A stretch of DNA of 43,434 nt from an uncultured Collinsella sp. (GCA_900541745.1 UQLA01000019.1:1-43434); one strand, 5' to 3'; positions 7,886 to 15,568 are shown, numbered from the stretch's first letter. Notes: generated by a model not told the origin, from the letters alone. Translations and numbers: made by a program.

Positions 7886-9283
7886 ATGGAGCGTCCCTGC
7901 GCATGGAAAAAGTACACGCCACAGCAAGTCGAGGAGCTCGAGGAGCTTTGCCGCGGCTATAAGCAGTTTTTGAGCGAGAACAAGACCGAGCGCCTGTGCG
8001 TCAAGACCGGTATCAAGATGGCCGAGGAGGCGGGCTACGTCAATCTGGAGACCGTGATCGCCGAGGGCCGCGCGCTCAAGGCCGGCGACAAGGTGTACGC
8101 CGCCAATCACGGCAAGGACCTCATGCTCGTCAACCTGGGCACCGCCCCGCTCGAGCAGGGCTTTAACATCCTGGGCGCCCACGTGGACTCGCCGCGCCTA
8201 GACCTTAAGCAGAACCCCGCCTTCGAAGCCGGCGACATGGCCTACCTCGACACGCACTACTACGGTGGCGTCAAGAGCTACCACTGGGTCGCTTCCCCGC
8301 TCGCACTCGTGGGCGTCATCTGCAAAAAGGACGGCACCACCGTCGACATCAACATCGGCGACAAGGCCGACGACCCGGTCTTTACCATCTCCGACCTGCT
8401 GATTCACCTCTCGAGCGAGCAGATGGCCAAGCCCGCCAAGGACGCCGTCGACGCCGAGATCCTCGACGTGATCGTGGGCGGCCGCCCTGTCAAGTTTGAC
8501 GAGGACGACAAGGACGCTCCCAAGGAGCCCGTCAAGCAGATGTTCCTGGACATCCTCAAGGAGCAGTATGACGTCGAGGAGGAGGACTTCCTCTCCGCCG
8601 AGATCGAGGTCGTGCCCGCCGGTCCCGCCCGCGACATGGGCCTCGACCGCTCCATGATTCTGGGCTATGGCCACGACGACCGTGTCTGCGCCTATCCGTC
8701 CATGCTCGCCCAGATCAACGTCGCCAACGTGGAGCGCACGAGCATCACACTCATCGTCGACAAAGAGGAGATCGGTTCCGTGGGTGCCACTGGCATGACA
8801 AGCCGCTTCTTCGAGAACACCGTCGCCGAGATCATGACGCTCGCCGGCGAGGATAGCCCGCTGGCCCTGCGCCGCGCGCTCGCCCGCAGCCGCATGCTTT
8901 CCTCCGACGTGTCCGCCGGCTTCGACCCGGGCTACGCCGGCAAGTTCGAGACCAAGAACGCAGCCTTCATGGGTCGCGGCCTGTGCTTTAACAAGTACAC
9001 GGGCAGCCGCGGCAAGGGCGGTTCAAACGACGCCGACGCCGAGTACGTGGCCCTCGTCCGCGACATCATGGACGAGGCCGGCGTGGACTTCCAGACCTGC
9101 GAGCTCGGTCGCGTCAACGCGGGCGGCGGCGGCACCATCGCCTACATCATGGCCAAGTACGGCATGAACGTCATCGACTCCGGTGTTGCCGTCCTGTCCA
9201 TGCACGCCCTGTGGGAGGTCGCCAACAAGGCCGATATCTACGAGGCCTATCGCGGCTACAAGGCCTTCCTCGAGCGCGCCTAA
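7886..9283 (+). CDS. M18 family metallo-aminopeptidase
   Basis: Zinc aminopeptidase that trims N-terminal (often acidic or neutral) residues from peptides in the cytoplasm. The 465-residue product shows the M18 landmarks: GAHVDSPRLDLK (first metal histidine and aspartate), HYYGGVKSYHW, DKEEIGSVGATGM (catalytic and metal glutamates), SAGFDPGYAGKFE, and a C-terminal GVAVLSMHALWE with the last metal histidine. The start at 7886 is chosen because AAAGGAG lies 8 nt upstream; the frame extends back to 7751 without support. It is monocistronic or co-transcribed with yaaA, which follows 104 bp later across a long imperfect hairpin. Confidence 0.93.
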   Translation: MERPCAWKKYTPQQVEELEELCRGYKQFLSENKTERLCVKTGIKMAEEAGYVNLETVIAEGRALKAGDKVYAANHGKDLMLVNLGTAPLEQGFNILGAHVDSPRLDLKQNPAFEAGDMAYLDTHYYGGVKSYHWVASPLALVGVICKKDGTTVDINIGDKADDPVFTISDLLIHLSSEQMAKPAKDAVDAEILDVIVGGRPVKFDEDDKDAPKEPVKQMFLDILKEQYDVEEEDFLSAEIEVVPAGPARDMGLDRSMILGYGHDDRVCAYPSMLAQINVANVERTSITLIVDKEEIGSVGATGMTSRFFENTVAEIMTLAGEDSPLALRRALARSRMLSSDVSAGFDPGYAGKFETKNAAFMGRGLCFNKYTGSRGKGGSNDADAEYVALVRDIMDEAGVDFQTCELGRVNAGGGGTIAYIMAKYGMNVIDSGVAVLSMHALWEVANKADIYEAYRGYKAFLERA

Positions 9284-9296
9284 CCAACCCTTCATC

Positions 9297-9363
9297 AGTT
9301 GCGGTGAAATACGGACTAAACTGGCCCATAAACGGCCAAAACAGACCGTATTCCACCGCAACT
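9297..9363. repeat. Imperfect long inverted repeat between the aminopeptidase gene and yaaA
   Basis: Arms 9297-9326 and 9334-9363 match at 24 of 30 positions around a 7-nt loop. The outer end is AGTTGCGGTG, followed by an AATACGG block, and the inner end is TGGCC. It fills nearly the whole gap and ends 25 bp before the yaaA start. No T-tract follows, so it does not look like an ordinary terminator. Confidence 0.75.
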
Positions 9364-9387
9364 TCCTTTTTAGGCAAAGGAGAGTCC

Positions 9388-10197
9388 ATGCTGCAGGTCA
9401 TCATTTCGCCCGCCAAGCAGATGCGCGCGGCCCAAGATGCTTTTGAAGTCCTGGGCATTCCACCTTTTGCGCAAGAGACGGCTCGCCTCCACCGCGCACT
9501 GCTAGATATCGAGCAGAATGAAGGCAGCGGCGGTCTGCAGGCGCTGTGGAACGTGAGTGACAAACTGCTGGGACCTTGCCTCAACACCCTGCATGAGTTC
9601 GGGCCCATCCTGAAAAACGGTGATCTCGACAATCCCGCACTCGCCCGTCACCTCTCCCCTGCCGTCATGTCCTATCACGGCATTCAATACCAGAGCATGG
9701 CACCCGAGGTGATGGATTCCGCGCAGCTCGCATGGCTGCAAGACCATCTATGGATCCTCTCGGGCCTTTACGGGTGCGTACGCCCCTTTCATGCCGTTGA
9801 ACCGTATCGGCTGGAGATGGGCGCGAAGCTTGCCGTCGACGATACCCGAGACCTCTACGCGTTTTGGGGCGACAAGCTCGCACGGGCCATCGCTCCGGCG
9901 GGCTCCAACGCTACGATCGTCAACCTCGCCAGCGCGGAATACGCCAAAGCCGTTCTGCCCCGCCTCACCACCGATGTCACGGTCGTCACGTGCCTCTTTG
10001 GCGAAGGCATCCGTAACGGCAAGCCCATCCAGCGCTCGACCGCCAGCAAAAAGGCACGCGGCTCCATGGTGCGCTGGATGGCAGAAAACAAGCTCGAGGA
10101 TGTAAACGGGCTCACCGCGTTCGACGTTGGTTATCGTCACTTTCCCGAGCTTTCAAATAAAAACACTTTGGTCTTCCTGAACGAACAGACCTTGTAG
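9388..10197 (+). CDS. yaaA: YaaA family peroxide-stress protein
   Basis: Member of the DUF328/YaaA family. The Escherichia coli protein limits DNA and protein damage during hydrogen peroxide stress by lowering free iron, and the fold binds nucleic acids. The 269-residue product begins MLQVIISPAKQM; the SPAK motif near the N-terminus and the later NLASAEYAKAV and KARGSMVRWM blocks are family hallmarks. The start at 9388 is fixed by AAAGGAGAG 5 nt upstream and by the SPAK position; the open frame runs further back into the preceding gene. It is convergent with the small membrane protein gene that ends at 10238. The role in this organism is inferred only from the family. Confidence 0.88.
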   Translation: MLQVIISPAKQMRAAQDAFEVLGIPPFAQETARLHRALLDIEQNEGSGGLQALWNVSDKLLGPCLNTLHEFGPILKNGDLDNPALARHLSPAVMSYHGIQYQSMAPEVMDSAQLAWLQDHLWILSGLYGCVRPFHAVEPYRLEMGAKLAVDDTRDLYAFWGDKLARAIAPAGSNATIVNLASAEYAKAVLPRLTTDVTVVTCLFGEGIRNGKPIQRSTASKKARGSMVRWMAENKLEDVNGLTAFDVGYRHFPELSNKNTLVFLNEQTL

Positions 10198-10237
10198 GAC
10201 CACCGCTACTTTTGAATGTGCTGCCTAGGCACGGCGT

Positions 10238-10753
10238 CTATTCCGCCAAGCCGTCGGCTTTGACAATTTCATTTGTCGAGCCGTCCTGATAGGTAATCTT
10301 GACATGCTCCACCTCAGACACCTTGACGCCCGACGGGGGCTCCAGGCGCCATTCCGTCAGCGCGATATCCATCGTCGTGGGCACATCCCCTTGATCTTTG
10401 AGCTTCACCGTGAGTGTTTTAAGCGCCGCATCAAACGTCACGCGCTCGATCTCTTCACCAGGAATGGAGCCACCGCTCAACTGCAACTGGACAAATCTAT
10501 CGCACGGATACCAATAGTCGCCGGGAGCTGCCACCGTGTTACCGCCAGCGACCTTTACCGTCATGATCGGCAGGGCATCGTCGGCCTCAAACTCCCAGGC
10601 AGCGCCGCCGCGACCGCCAAACGTCCAGATACAAAAGGCAATCACCAGCACGGCAAGCACCGCAAAACCAATCGCGACAAGGCCATGGTGCGCGCGGCTT
10701 TCCTCGGCCGATACATCCCATTGCGTCTCTCGATATAGATGCTTGTCTTCCAT
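10238..10753 (-). CDS. Small membrane-anchored protein of unknown function (171 aa)
   Basis: Unrecognised protein. It starts MEDKHLYRETQ, has a charged cytoplasmic segment, then a single membrane helix at about residues 26-45 (GLVAIGFAVLAVLVIAFCIW). An outside domain of about 125 residues, rich in beta-type patterns, follows, with Thr/Val-Lys alternations near residues 60-75 and 105-130. This suggests a membrane-tethered, surface-exposed small beta domain. The start has GGGGAGG 4 nt upstream. A much longer open frame covering the antisense of thiC ends in the same stop, but that extension is a codon-bias artefact. It is divergent from thiC across 171 bp that hold the TPP riboswitch. Confidence 0.8.
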   Translation of the reverse strand: MEDKHLYRETQWDVSAEESRAHHGLVAIGFAVLAVLVIAFCIWTFGGRGGAAWEFEADDALPIMTVKVAGGNTVAAPGDYWYPCDRFVQLQLSGGSIPGEEIERVTFDAALKTLTVKLKDQGDVPTTMDIALTEWRLEPPSGVKVSEVEHVKITYQDGSTNEIVKADGLAE

Positions 10754-10778
10754 GTTCGCCTCCCCACAGGCACGCTCG

Positions 10779-10809
10779 TTGGCCCAATCGTACCCATTCA
10801 GGCTATACT
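10779..10809 (+). promoter_or_regulatory. Candidate promoter of thiC
   Basis: TTGGCC (10779-10784) and TATACT (10804-10809) with 19 bp between them. The start would fall near 10816, about 10 nt before the riboswitch aptamer. Spacing is longer than ideal. Confidence 0.45.
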
Positions 10810-10825
10810 TGAGCCCATTACATAA

Positions 10826-10916
10826 ACGGGGAGCTTGCAGGACAGGACGGCAGGCTGAGATTGGGCGCGCCCGCCCTGACCCGCAAACCTGATATGGGTA
10901 ATGCCAACGAAGGGAG
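10826..10916 (+). ncRNA. TPP riboswitch (THI element)
   Basis: The leader before thiC contains the conserved thiamine-pyrophosphate aptamer segments in order. They are an opening GGGGAGC, the pyrimidine-sensor core GGCTGAGATTGGGC, and the pyrophosphate-sensor half ACCTGATATGGGTAATGCCA followed by CGAAGGGA. Binding of TPP would turn thiC off. The 3' end runs directly into the thiC ribosome-binding region, so control of translation initiation is likely. Confidence 0.95.
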
Positions 10917-10924
10917 CCGTGCCA

Positions 10925-12259
10925 ATGAGCACACAGACCGAGCCCAAGCTCGTCACGCAAATCGACTTCGCCCGCGCCGGGCAGATTACGCCGCAGATGA
11001 AGGAAGTCGCCGAGCGCGAGCATCGCGACCCCGAGTACATCCGCGAGCGCGTGGCCGACGGCCGCATCGCCATTCCCGCCAACATCGTGCACATCAAAAA
11101 GGGCATGCGCGCCTTTGGTGTCGGCGAGGGCCTGTCCACCAAGGTCAACGTCAACCTGGGCATCTCGGGCGACAAGGCCGACGCCGCAGAGGAATGGAAG
11201 AAAGTCAAGATCGCCGAGGACTTTGGCGCCGACGCCATCATGGACCTCTCCAACTCGGGCAAAACACGCCAGTTCCGCCAGCAGCTCATCGACGAGACGC
11301 CGCTCATGGTGGGCACCGTCCCCATGTACGACGCCATCGGCTACATGGAAAAGCCGCTGGTCAAGCTTACCAAGGATGACCTGCTCGAGGTCGTGCGCGC
11401 GCACGCCGAGGACGGCGTAGACTTTATGACCATCCACTGCGGCATCAACAAGTCGGTCACCAAGACCTTTAAGGAGACCGGCCGCCTTATGAACATCGTC
11501 AGCCGCGGCGGCTCGCTGCTGTTTGGATGGATGGAGGTCACCGGCAACGAGAATCCGTTCTACGAGTTCTACGACGAGGTGCTCGAAATCTGCCACGAGT
11601 ACGACGTGACCATCTCGCTCGGCGATTCCTGCCGCCCGGGCTGCCTCTACGATTCCAACGATGCCACCGAGACCGCCGAGATGATCGAGCTGGGCAAGCT
11701 GTGCAAGCGCGCCTGGGCCGCCGGCGTCCAGGTTATGGTCGAGGGGCCGGGCCATATGGCGCTCGACGAGATCGCCGCCAACATGAAGCTGCAGAAGCGC
11801 CTGTGCCACAACGCCCCGTTCTATGTGCTGGGGCCGCTCGTGACCGATATCGGTGTGGGCTACGACCACATCACCGCCGCCATCGGTGGCGCCATCTCCG
11901 CGAGCTCCGGCGCCGACTTCCTGTGCTACGTGACACCGGCAGAGCACCTGTGCCTGCCCAACGCCCAGGATGTGCTCGACGGCCTCATGGCCACTAAGAT
12001 TGCCGCGCACGCCGCCGATATCGCCAAGAAGGTACCGCACGCCCGCGACATGGACGACAAGATGGGCCAGGCACGCCGCAAGCTCGACTGGGATGCCATG
12101 TGGAAGTGCGCTCTCGACCCGGTCACCGGTAAGAAGCGCTACGAGGAGTCCCCTGCCGCCACCGAGGGCACCTGCACCATGTGCGGCAAGATGTGTGCCG
12201 TCCGCACCGTCAACAAGATCTTCGAGGGCACGACGATCGACCTGGGCATGGAGGATTAG
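10925..12259 (+). CDS. thiC: Phosphomethylpyrimidine synthase
   Basis: Radical-SAM-type iron-sulfur enzyme that rearranges aminoimidazole ribotide to HMP phosphate, the pyrimidine half of thiamine. The 444-residue protein is the short form without the extra N-terminal domain of the E. coli enzyme. Family blocks include NVNLGISGDKAD, MVGTVPMYDAIGY, DFMTIHCGINKSV and VEGPGHMALDEI. The C-terminal cluster motif reads CTMCGKMC (residues 417-424), a CX2CX3C spacing. It starts right after the TPP riboswitch with GAAGGGAG before the ATG. The next gene, thiD, uses its product, but a gap of 181 bp with a hairpin and its own -10-like box separates them. Confidence 0.96.
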   Translation: MSTQTEPKLVTQIDFARAGQITPQMKEVAEREHRDPEYIRERVADGRIAIPANIVHIKKGMRAFGVGEGLSTKVNVNLGISGDKADAAEEWKKVKIAEDFGADAIMDLSNSGKTRQFRQQLIDETPLMVGTVPMYDAIGYMEKPLVKLTKDDLLEVVRAHAEDGVDFMTIHCGINKSVTKTFKETGRLMNIVSRGGSLLFGWMEVTGNENPFYEFYDEVLEICHEYDVTISLGDSCRPGCLYDSNDATETAEMIELGKLCKRAWAAGVQVMVEGPGHMALDEIAANMKLQKRLCHNAPFYVLGPLVTDIGVGYDHITAAIGGAISASSGADFLCYVTPAEHLCLPNAQDVLDGLMATKIAAHAADIAKKVPHARDMDDKMGQARRKLDWDAMWKCALDPVTGKKRYEESPAATEGTCTMCGKMCAVRTVNKIFEGTTIDLGMED

Positions 12260-12354
12260 CCTTTACGAGGCAATCGCCCGCAAGCCTGCTGCAATGCCCA
12301 TCAATTGTTGACTTGTGAACATTTGCTTACATTTGCGTAAAGATTGCACCACCC

Positions 12355-12395
12355 GCCCGGGATCGGCATGCAGCCGGCCCGGGCAACTTTATAAT
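12355..12395 (+). promoter_or_regulatory. Hairpin and TATAAT box upstream of thiD
   Basis: A stem of GCCCGGG / CCCGGGC (12355-12361 and 12378-12384) with an inner CGGC / GCCG pairing is followed six bases later by a perfect TATAAT (12390-12395), 45 bp before the thiD start. No good -35 box is visible because the hairpin occupies its place. The hairpin could be the thiC terminator, an operator, or both. Confidence 0.4.
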
Positions 12396-12440
12396 GCAGG
12401 TAGAAGACCCATTTGAATCCAACCGAACAAGGGAGCGAAC

Positions 12441-13271
12441 ATGGATCGTAGTAAGGCACCTGCTGTCCTGTCTATCGCAGGATCCGATTCCAGCGGCGGC
12501 GCCGGCATTCAGGCCGACATTAAGACCATCACGGCGCACCGTCTGTATGCCGAGACGGCCATCACCGCCATCACCGCACAGAACACCCTGGGCGTCACCG
12601 CCGTGCAGGATATCTCGCCAGATATCGTAGCCGCGCAAATCGACGCTGTCTTTGACGACATCCGCCCGAGCGCCGTGAAGATCGGCATGGTTTCTTCTGT
12701 CGAGATTATCGAAGTCATCGCCGACCGCTTGAGCGCCTGGAACGCAACGAACGTGGTCGTCGACCCCGTCATGGTCGCCACCTCGGGCGCTCACCTCATT
12801 GCCGAGGATGCATCTGAGGCACTCACCCGCCGCCTGTTCCCGTTGGCAACCGTCATCACGCCCAACATTCCCGAGGCTATGGCGCTGCTCGATTACGAGG
12901 TCGATTCCGAGCGCACGCAGCAAAATGCCGCCATGCTTCTCACCCGCCGCTATGGCTGCGCGTCTCTCGTTAAGGGCGGGCATTTTGTCAACGAGGCAAA
13001 CGATGTGCTAGCAGAGCCCGCGCCGCTCGATGACGAGGGCAACCACCTGGGCGATCCACTCACCACGTGGTTCCGCCACAAGCGCATCGAGACCGGCAAC
13101 ACGCATGGCACTGGCTGCACGCTTTCGTCCGCCATCGCCTGCGCGCTGGCCCAGGGCATGGAACTTGCCGACGCCATCAACGCCGGCAAGGCCTACCTAA
13201 CCGGCGCTCTCGCCGCCGGCTTTGACATGGGCAAAGGCTCCGGCCCCGTCAACCACATGTGGCAGTATTAA
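12441..13271 (+). CDS. thiD: Hydroxymethylpyrimidine (phosphate) kinase
   Basis: Phosphorylates HMP and HMP phosphate to the diphosphate used by thiamine phosphate synthase. The 276-residue product is a single-domain ribokinase-fold enzyme. The N-terminal SIAGSDSSGGAGIQADIKT is the substrate-binding signature, AVKIGMVSS is in the middle, and the C-terminal THGTGCTLSSAIA is the anion-hole motif with its catalytic cysteine/glycine turn. AAGGGAGCG stands before the ATG. It functions next to thiC, and the pair supplies the pyrimidine branch. No thiE or thiM is fused or adjacent. Very secure. Confidence 0.95.
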   Translation: MDRSKAPAVLSIAGSDSSGGAGIQADIKTITAHRLYAETAITAITAQNTLGVTAVQDISPDIVAAQIDAVFDDIRPSAVKIGMVSSVEIIEVIADRLSAWNATNVVVDPVMVATSGAHLIAEDASEALTRRLFPLATVITPNIPEAMALLDYEVDSERTQQNAAMLLTRRYGCASLVKGGHFVNEANDVLAEPAPLDDEGNHLGDPLTTWFRHKRIETGNTHGTGCTLSSAIACALAQGMELADAINAGKAYLTGALAAGFDMGKGSGPVNHMWQY

Positions 13272-13286
13272 GATTTGCAGCCCAAA

Positions 13287-13321
13287 ACCACTGCAAAGGG
13301 GAAAGGCACCTTTGCAGTGGT
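13287..13321. repeat. Flanking palindrome P1, likely terminator of the SGNH hydrolase gene
   Basis: Perfect 13-bp stem (ACCACTGCAAAGG / CCTTTGCAGTGGT) with a 9-nt loop, 15 bp after the thiD stop. On the minus strand it is followed by TTTTGGGC, so it can terminate minus-strand transcription. Its left arm resembles that of the palindrome at 13563-13595. Confidence 0.7.
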
Positions 13322-13332
13322 CCCCACAAACA

Positions 13333-13548
13333 TCTCAATCTGTAACAGTTAGAGCCCATTTTTCGGCCCACCTGTTACAGATCGAGACATTCAAATTTAG
13401 CTGAGAAGATAATCTCGATCTGTAACAGTAACTCGGCAAAATCGACCCTAGATGTTACAGATCGAGACAAACGACCGATATCGACCTAAATAATCTCAAT
13501 CTGTAACATCTAGCCCGTTTTCGGCCTTACAACTGTTACAGATCGAGA
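13333..13548. repeat. Tandem array of three 55-bp palindromes
   Basis: Three units at 13333-13387, 13413-13467 and 13494-13548, a period of 80 and 81 bp. Each has arms TCTCRATCTGTAACA and TGTTACAGATCGAGA (perfect or one mismatch) around 23-25 nt of unit-specific sequence, and the units are separated by 25-26 bp. The loops of units 1 and 3 share a GCCC-T-rich-CGGCC core; the loop of unit 2 looks inverted relative to them. There is no ORF and there are no T-tracts. The function is unknown. Confidence 0.9.
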
Positions 13549-13562
13549 CAAATAAACGAAAC

Positions 13563-13595
13563 AAGCCACCGCAAAGGAAACTTTCGTGGTGGTTT
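13563..13595. repeat. Flanking palindrome P2
   Basis: Imperfect stem (AAGCCACCGCAAAG with CTTTCGTGGTGGTTT) with a short loop, 10 bp before the SGNH hydrolase stop. The left arm CCACCGCAAAGG matches CCACTGCAAAGG of P1 at 11 of 12 positions, so related palindromes bracket the three-unit array. Confidence 0.65.
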
Positions 13596-13604
13596 GGGAT
13601 CGCG

Positions 13605-14264
13605 CTACTCACCGAGCATGTCCTGGAGCTTGGCTGCCACGGCGTGGCCCAGGCTCTCGTGGCTTTCGGGCATCATGTGCAGATAATCGATATCGCCCGG
13701 CTCGGCAAACTCGGCGGCATTCAAAAAGTCGCAGTCAAACTGCTCGGCCACGTGCGCGTAGTACTCGGCAAAATGCTCCGAGGCCTCGACGGAATGCTTG
13801 TCAAAATCGGTCATATATACATCGGCGATCTGCGGCTTGATCTTGATAGGAGCCATCAGCAGAATTCGCGGACAAGGCGCGGCGTCGGTCCACGGAAACG
13901 CGCGGACGGCGCGAATCAGTGCCATGGCGCCACGGGCGATATCGGAAGCTGTCACGTTAAAGACCGTCTTACAGTCGTTGGTGCCCAGCATGATCACAAT
14001 GGCGTCCAGCGGCTTATGGGCCTCGAGCAGCATCGGAAGCGCGCGAATGCCGTTGAGGTTAGTGTCCAGATGGCACATATCGTCGCGCACCGTCGTGCGG
14101 CCGTTAAGCCCCTCCTCAATCACATGCCAGCCCTCGCCCAGGTCACGCTGCGCCACGCCGCACCAGCGCACATCCTGCGCATAGCGCACCGCGGTGCCAT
14201 CGCGCATACCAGCCGGATCATAGCCATAGGTATTGCTGTCACCAAAGCACAGAACGTTTTTCAT
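13605..14264 (-). CDS. SGNH/GDSL-family hydrolase
   Basis: Esterase or deacetylase of the SGNH fold. The 219-residue protein starts MKNVLCFGDSNTYGY; Ser10 of the GDS block is the nucleophile. An LGTNDCK block gives the oxyanion asparagine, and a C-terminal DYLHMMPESHESLGH supplies catalytic Asp193 and His196. No signal peptide is seen, so it is probably cytoplasmic, like the arylesterase-type members. The start at 14264 is chosen for the GGAAGGG before it and the GDS position; the frame extends to 14360 across a terminator. The substrate is unknown. Confidence 0.88.
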   Translation of the reverse strand: MKNVLCFGDSNTYGYDPAGMRDGTAVRYAQDVRWCGVAQRDLGEGWHVIEEGLNGRTTVRDDMCHLDTNLNGIRALPMLLEAHKPLDAIVIMLGTNDCKTVFNVTASDIARGAMALIRAVRAFPWTDAAPCPRILLMAPIKIKPQIADVYMTDFDKHSVEASEHFAEYYAHVAEQFDCDFLNAAEFAEPGDIDYLHMMPESHESLGHAVAAKLQDMLGE

Positions 14265-14283
14265 CGTAAGCCCTTCCTTTAGT

Positions 14284-14317
14284 AAAAAGCCGACGGGAGC
14301 AGCCCTCCCGCCGGCTC
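14284..14317 (-). terminator. Intrinsic terminator between the PARG-like gene and the SGNH hydrolase gene
   Basis: On the minus strand GAGCCGGCGGGAG pairs with CTCCCGTCGGCT (one G-T) and is followed by TTTTTA. It lies 25 nt after the stop of the upstream gene and 20 nt before the next start, so some read-through into the hydrolase gene is possible. Confidence 0.75.
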
Positions 14318-14341
14318 GACCTATCTGTCGGCACGTACCGA

Positions 14342-15475
14342 TTACAGGTACTTGCGCCAATCGTCATCGTCCTCGTCGTCCTCGGCAGCGGCCTGAGCCT
14401 GCTCGGCGGCACGGGCGGCCGCAGCGCGTGCGGCAACCTGGGCATAGGACTCCTCGTTGCGCTCGGGGAAGTTTGCCAGCACGTGCTCGAACTTGGCAAA
14501 ATCCTCATCCCATCGCGTAGAAGGCACGGCAAAGAACACCCGCTTGACCTTAAAGTCGCCCGATGCGAGCTCCTTGCGGAAGAGCTCGGCCACGGCCTCG
14601 GCGTCGAAGCCGTTGTTGTCGCAACCCCAAGCACCCAGTACGAGCTTCTCGCGACCCAGCTCGTCGCAGATGGCAAGCACAAAGCGGATGCGATCGCGCA
14701 GGGCATCCAACAGGGCGTCGTCGCTCACGCGGTACTCCTGGCGGGCACGCTTGACGTTGGGTGCGGCGGCAACGATTACATCGGCGTATGCGTGCACGTG
14801 GTTGCGGTCGAAGCGCACGGCGGGCACCATCAGCGCACGATTGCGGTACAGCTCGCAGTTGATGTTGCGGCGACGGTTCTCGCCGTACCACTTGCGCTGC
14901 TTGTCGAGCACGTTGTACAGGTACGAATCGGCGCAGAGCGTCGCCTCCTGGCCCAGGTAGCCCTGGATATAGCCGCCGCCCGGATTGGTAAACGAGGCAA
15001 AGGCAAGCACGGCCATGTCGCAGAACTGCGCATAGCCGCGGCCGTTATCGAGGATTGCCTGCGTGGCGGAGGCATCAAGCACAGTGACCTCGGGCAGGGC
15101 CGGAGCAGCCTCCTCCGCGGGCGCGGACTCAGCCTCGTCGGCCAACTCGGTGGGCTCGAGCGCCACCTCGGGCTCGACCGCGGTCTCCACCTCAGCAGCC
15201 TCTACCTCGGCAGCGTCAGCCTCCACAGCCTCGGCAGCCTGCTCCTCGGCAGCCGCAGCCGCCTGGGCCTTGGCCTTCATCGCCGCGACAAAACCGGCAG
15301 GCATACCATCGAACTCGCGCACGCCGGCAAGCGAACGCTCGATGTCCTTGGCGCAGGCCTCGGACACAGCCACCACATGGCGCTCGGCGGCCTTGGCACG
15401 CGCCTCGCGCTTGGGATTGGGCTGACCCGCTCGGTTAGACCTGCGGTTACGGTTCCTGTTGTCGACATCTGCCAT
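14342..15475 (-). CDS. TIGR02452-family (microbial PARG-like) protein with altered catalytic motif
   Basis: Macrodomain-like protein of the TIGR02452 family, which includes bacterial poly(ADP-ribose) glycohydrolases. The 377-residue chain has a basic N-terminus (1-35) and a short helical region. An Ala/Glu-rich low-complexity linker (about 70-128) precedes the catalytic-type domain. ASFTNPGGGYIQGYLGQEA (residues 160-178) matches the PARG loop GGG-X6-8-QEE, but the second glutamate, the catalytic one in described enzymes, is alanine here. IVAAAPNVKRA and LVLGAWGCDNNGFD match further family blocks. The tail is acidic (EDDEDDDDWRKYL). AAAGGTGG precedes the start. It may bind ADP-ribose without cleaving it; that is inference. 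Confidence 0.85.
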   Translation of the reverse strand: MADVDNRNRNRRSNRAGQPNPKREARAKAAERHVVAVSEACAKDIERSLAGVREFDGMPAGFVAAMKAKAQAAAAAEEQAAEAVEADAAEVEAAEVETAVEPEVALEPTELADEAESAPAEEAAPALPEVTVLDASATQAILDNGRGYAQFCDMAVLAFASFTNPGGGYIQGYLGQEATLCADSYLYNVLDKQRKWYGENRRRNINCELYRNRALMVPAVRFDRNHVHAYADVIVAAAPNVKRARQEYRVSDDALLDALRDRIRFVLAICDELGREKLVLGAWGCDNNGFDAEAVAELFRKELASGDFKVKRVFFAVPSTRWDEDFAKFEHVLANFPERNEESYAQVAARAAAARAAEQAQAAAEDDEDDDDWRKYL

Positions 15476-15541
15476 ACGTGGCCACCTTTCCTGTCGCTGC
15501 CGCTATCGGCTTTTTCCCATCCATGATACCCCGCCACGCAC

Positions 15542-15568
15542 AAAAAAGACGGCCCCGAAGGACCGCCT
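15542..15568 (-). terminator. Intrinsic terminator of the BI-1 family gene
   Basis: On the minus strand GGCGGTCC and GGGCCGTC pair (two wobbles) around a TTCG tetraloop and are followed by TTTTTTG. It lies about 47 nt after the stop at 15615. Confidence 0.85.

Noticed and set aside
10754..12040. Long minus-strand open frame opposite thiC, in frame with the 171-aa membrane protein
   Set aside because: thiC is certain on the plus strand; the extension is the mirror of its GC-rich codon pattern, and a proper ribosome-binding site and start exist at 10753.
13333..13548. Regular repeats considered as a small CRISPR array
   Set aside because: Each repeat is itself a palindrome with a variable loop; arms are inverted, not direct, repeats of 15 bp, and the alternate spacers are AT-rich and not unique-looking. 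No cas gene nearby.
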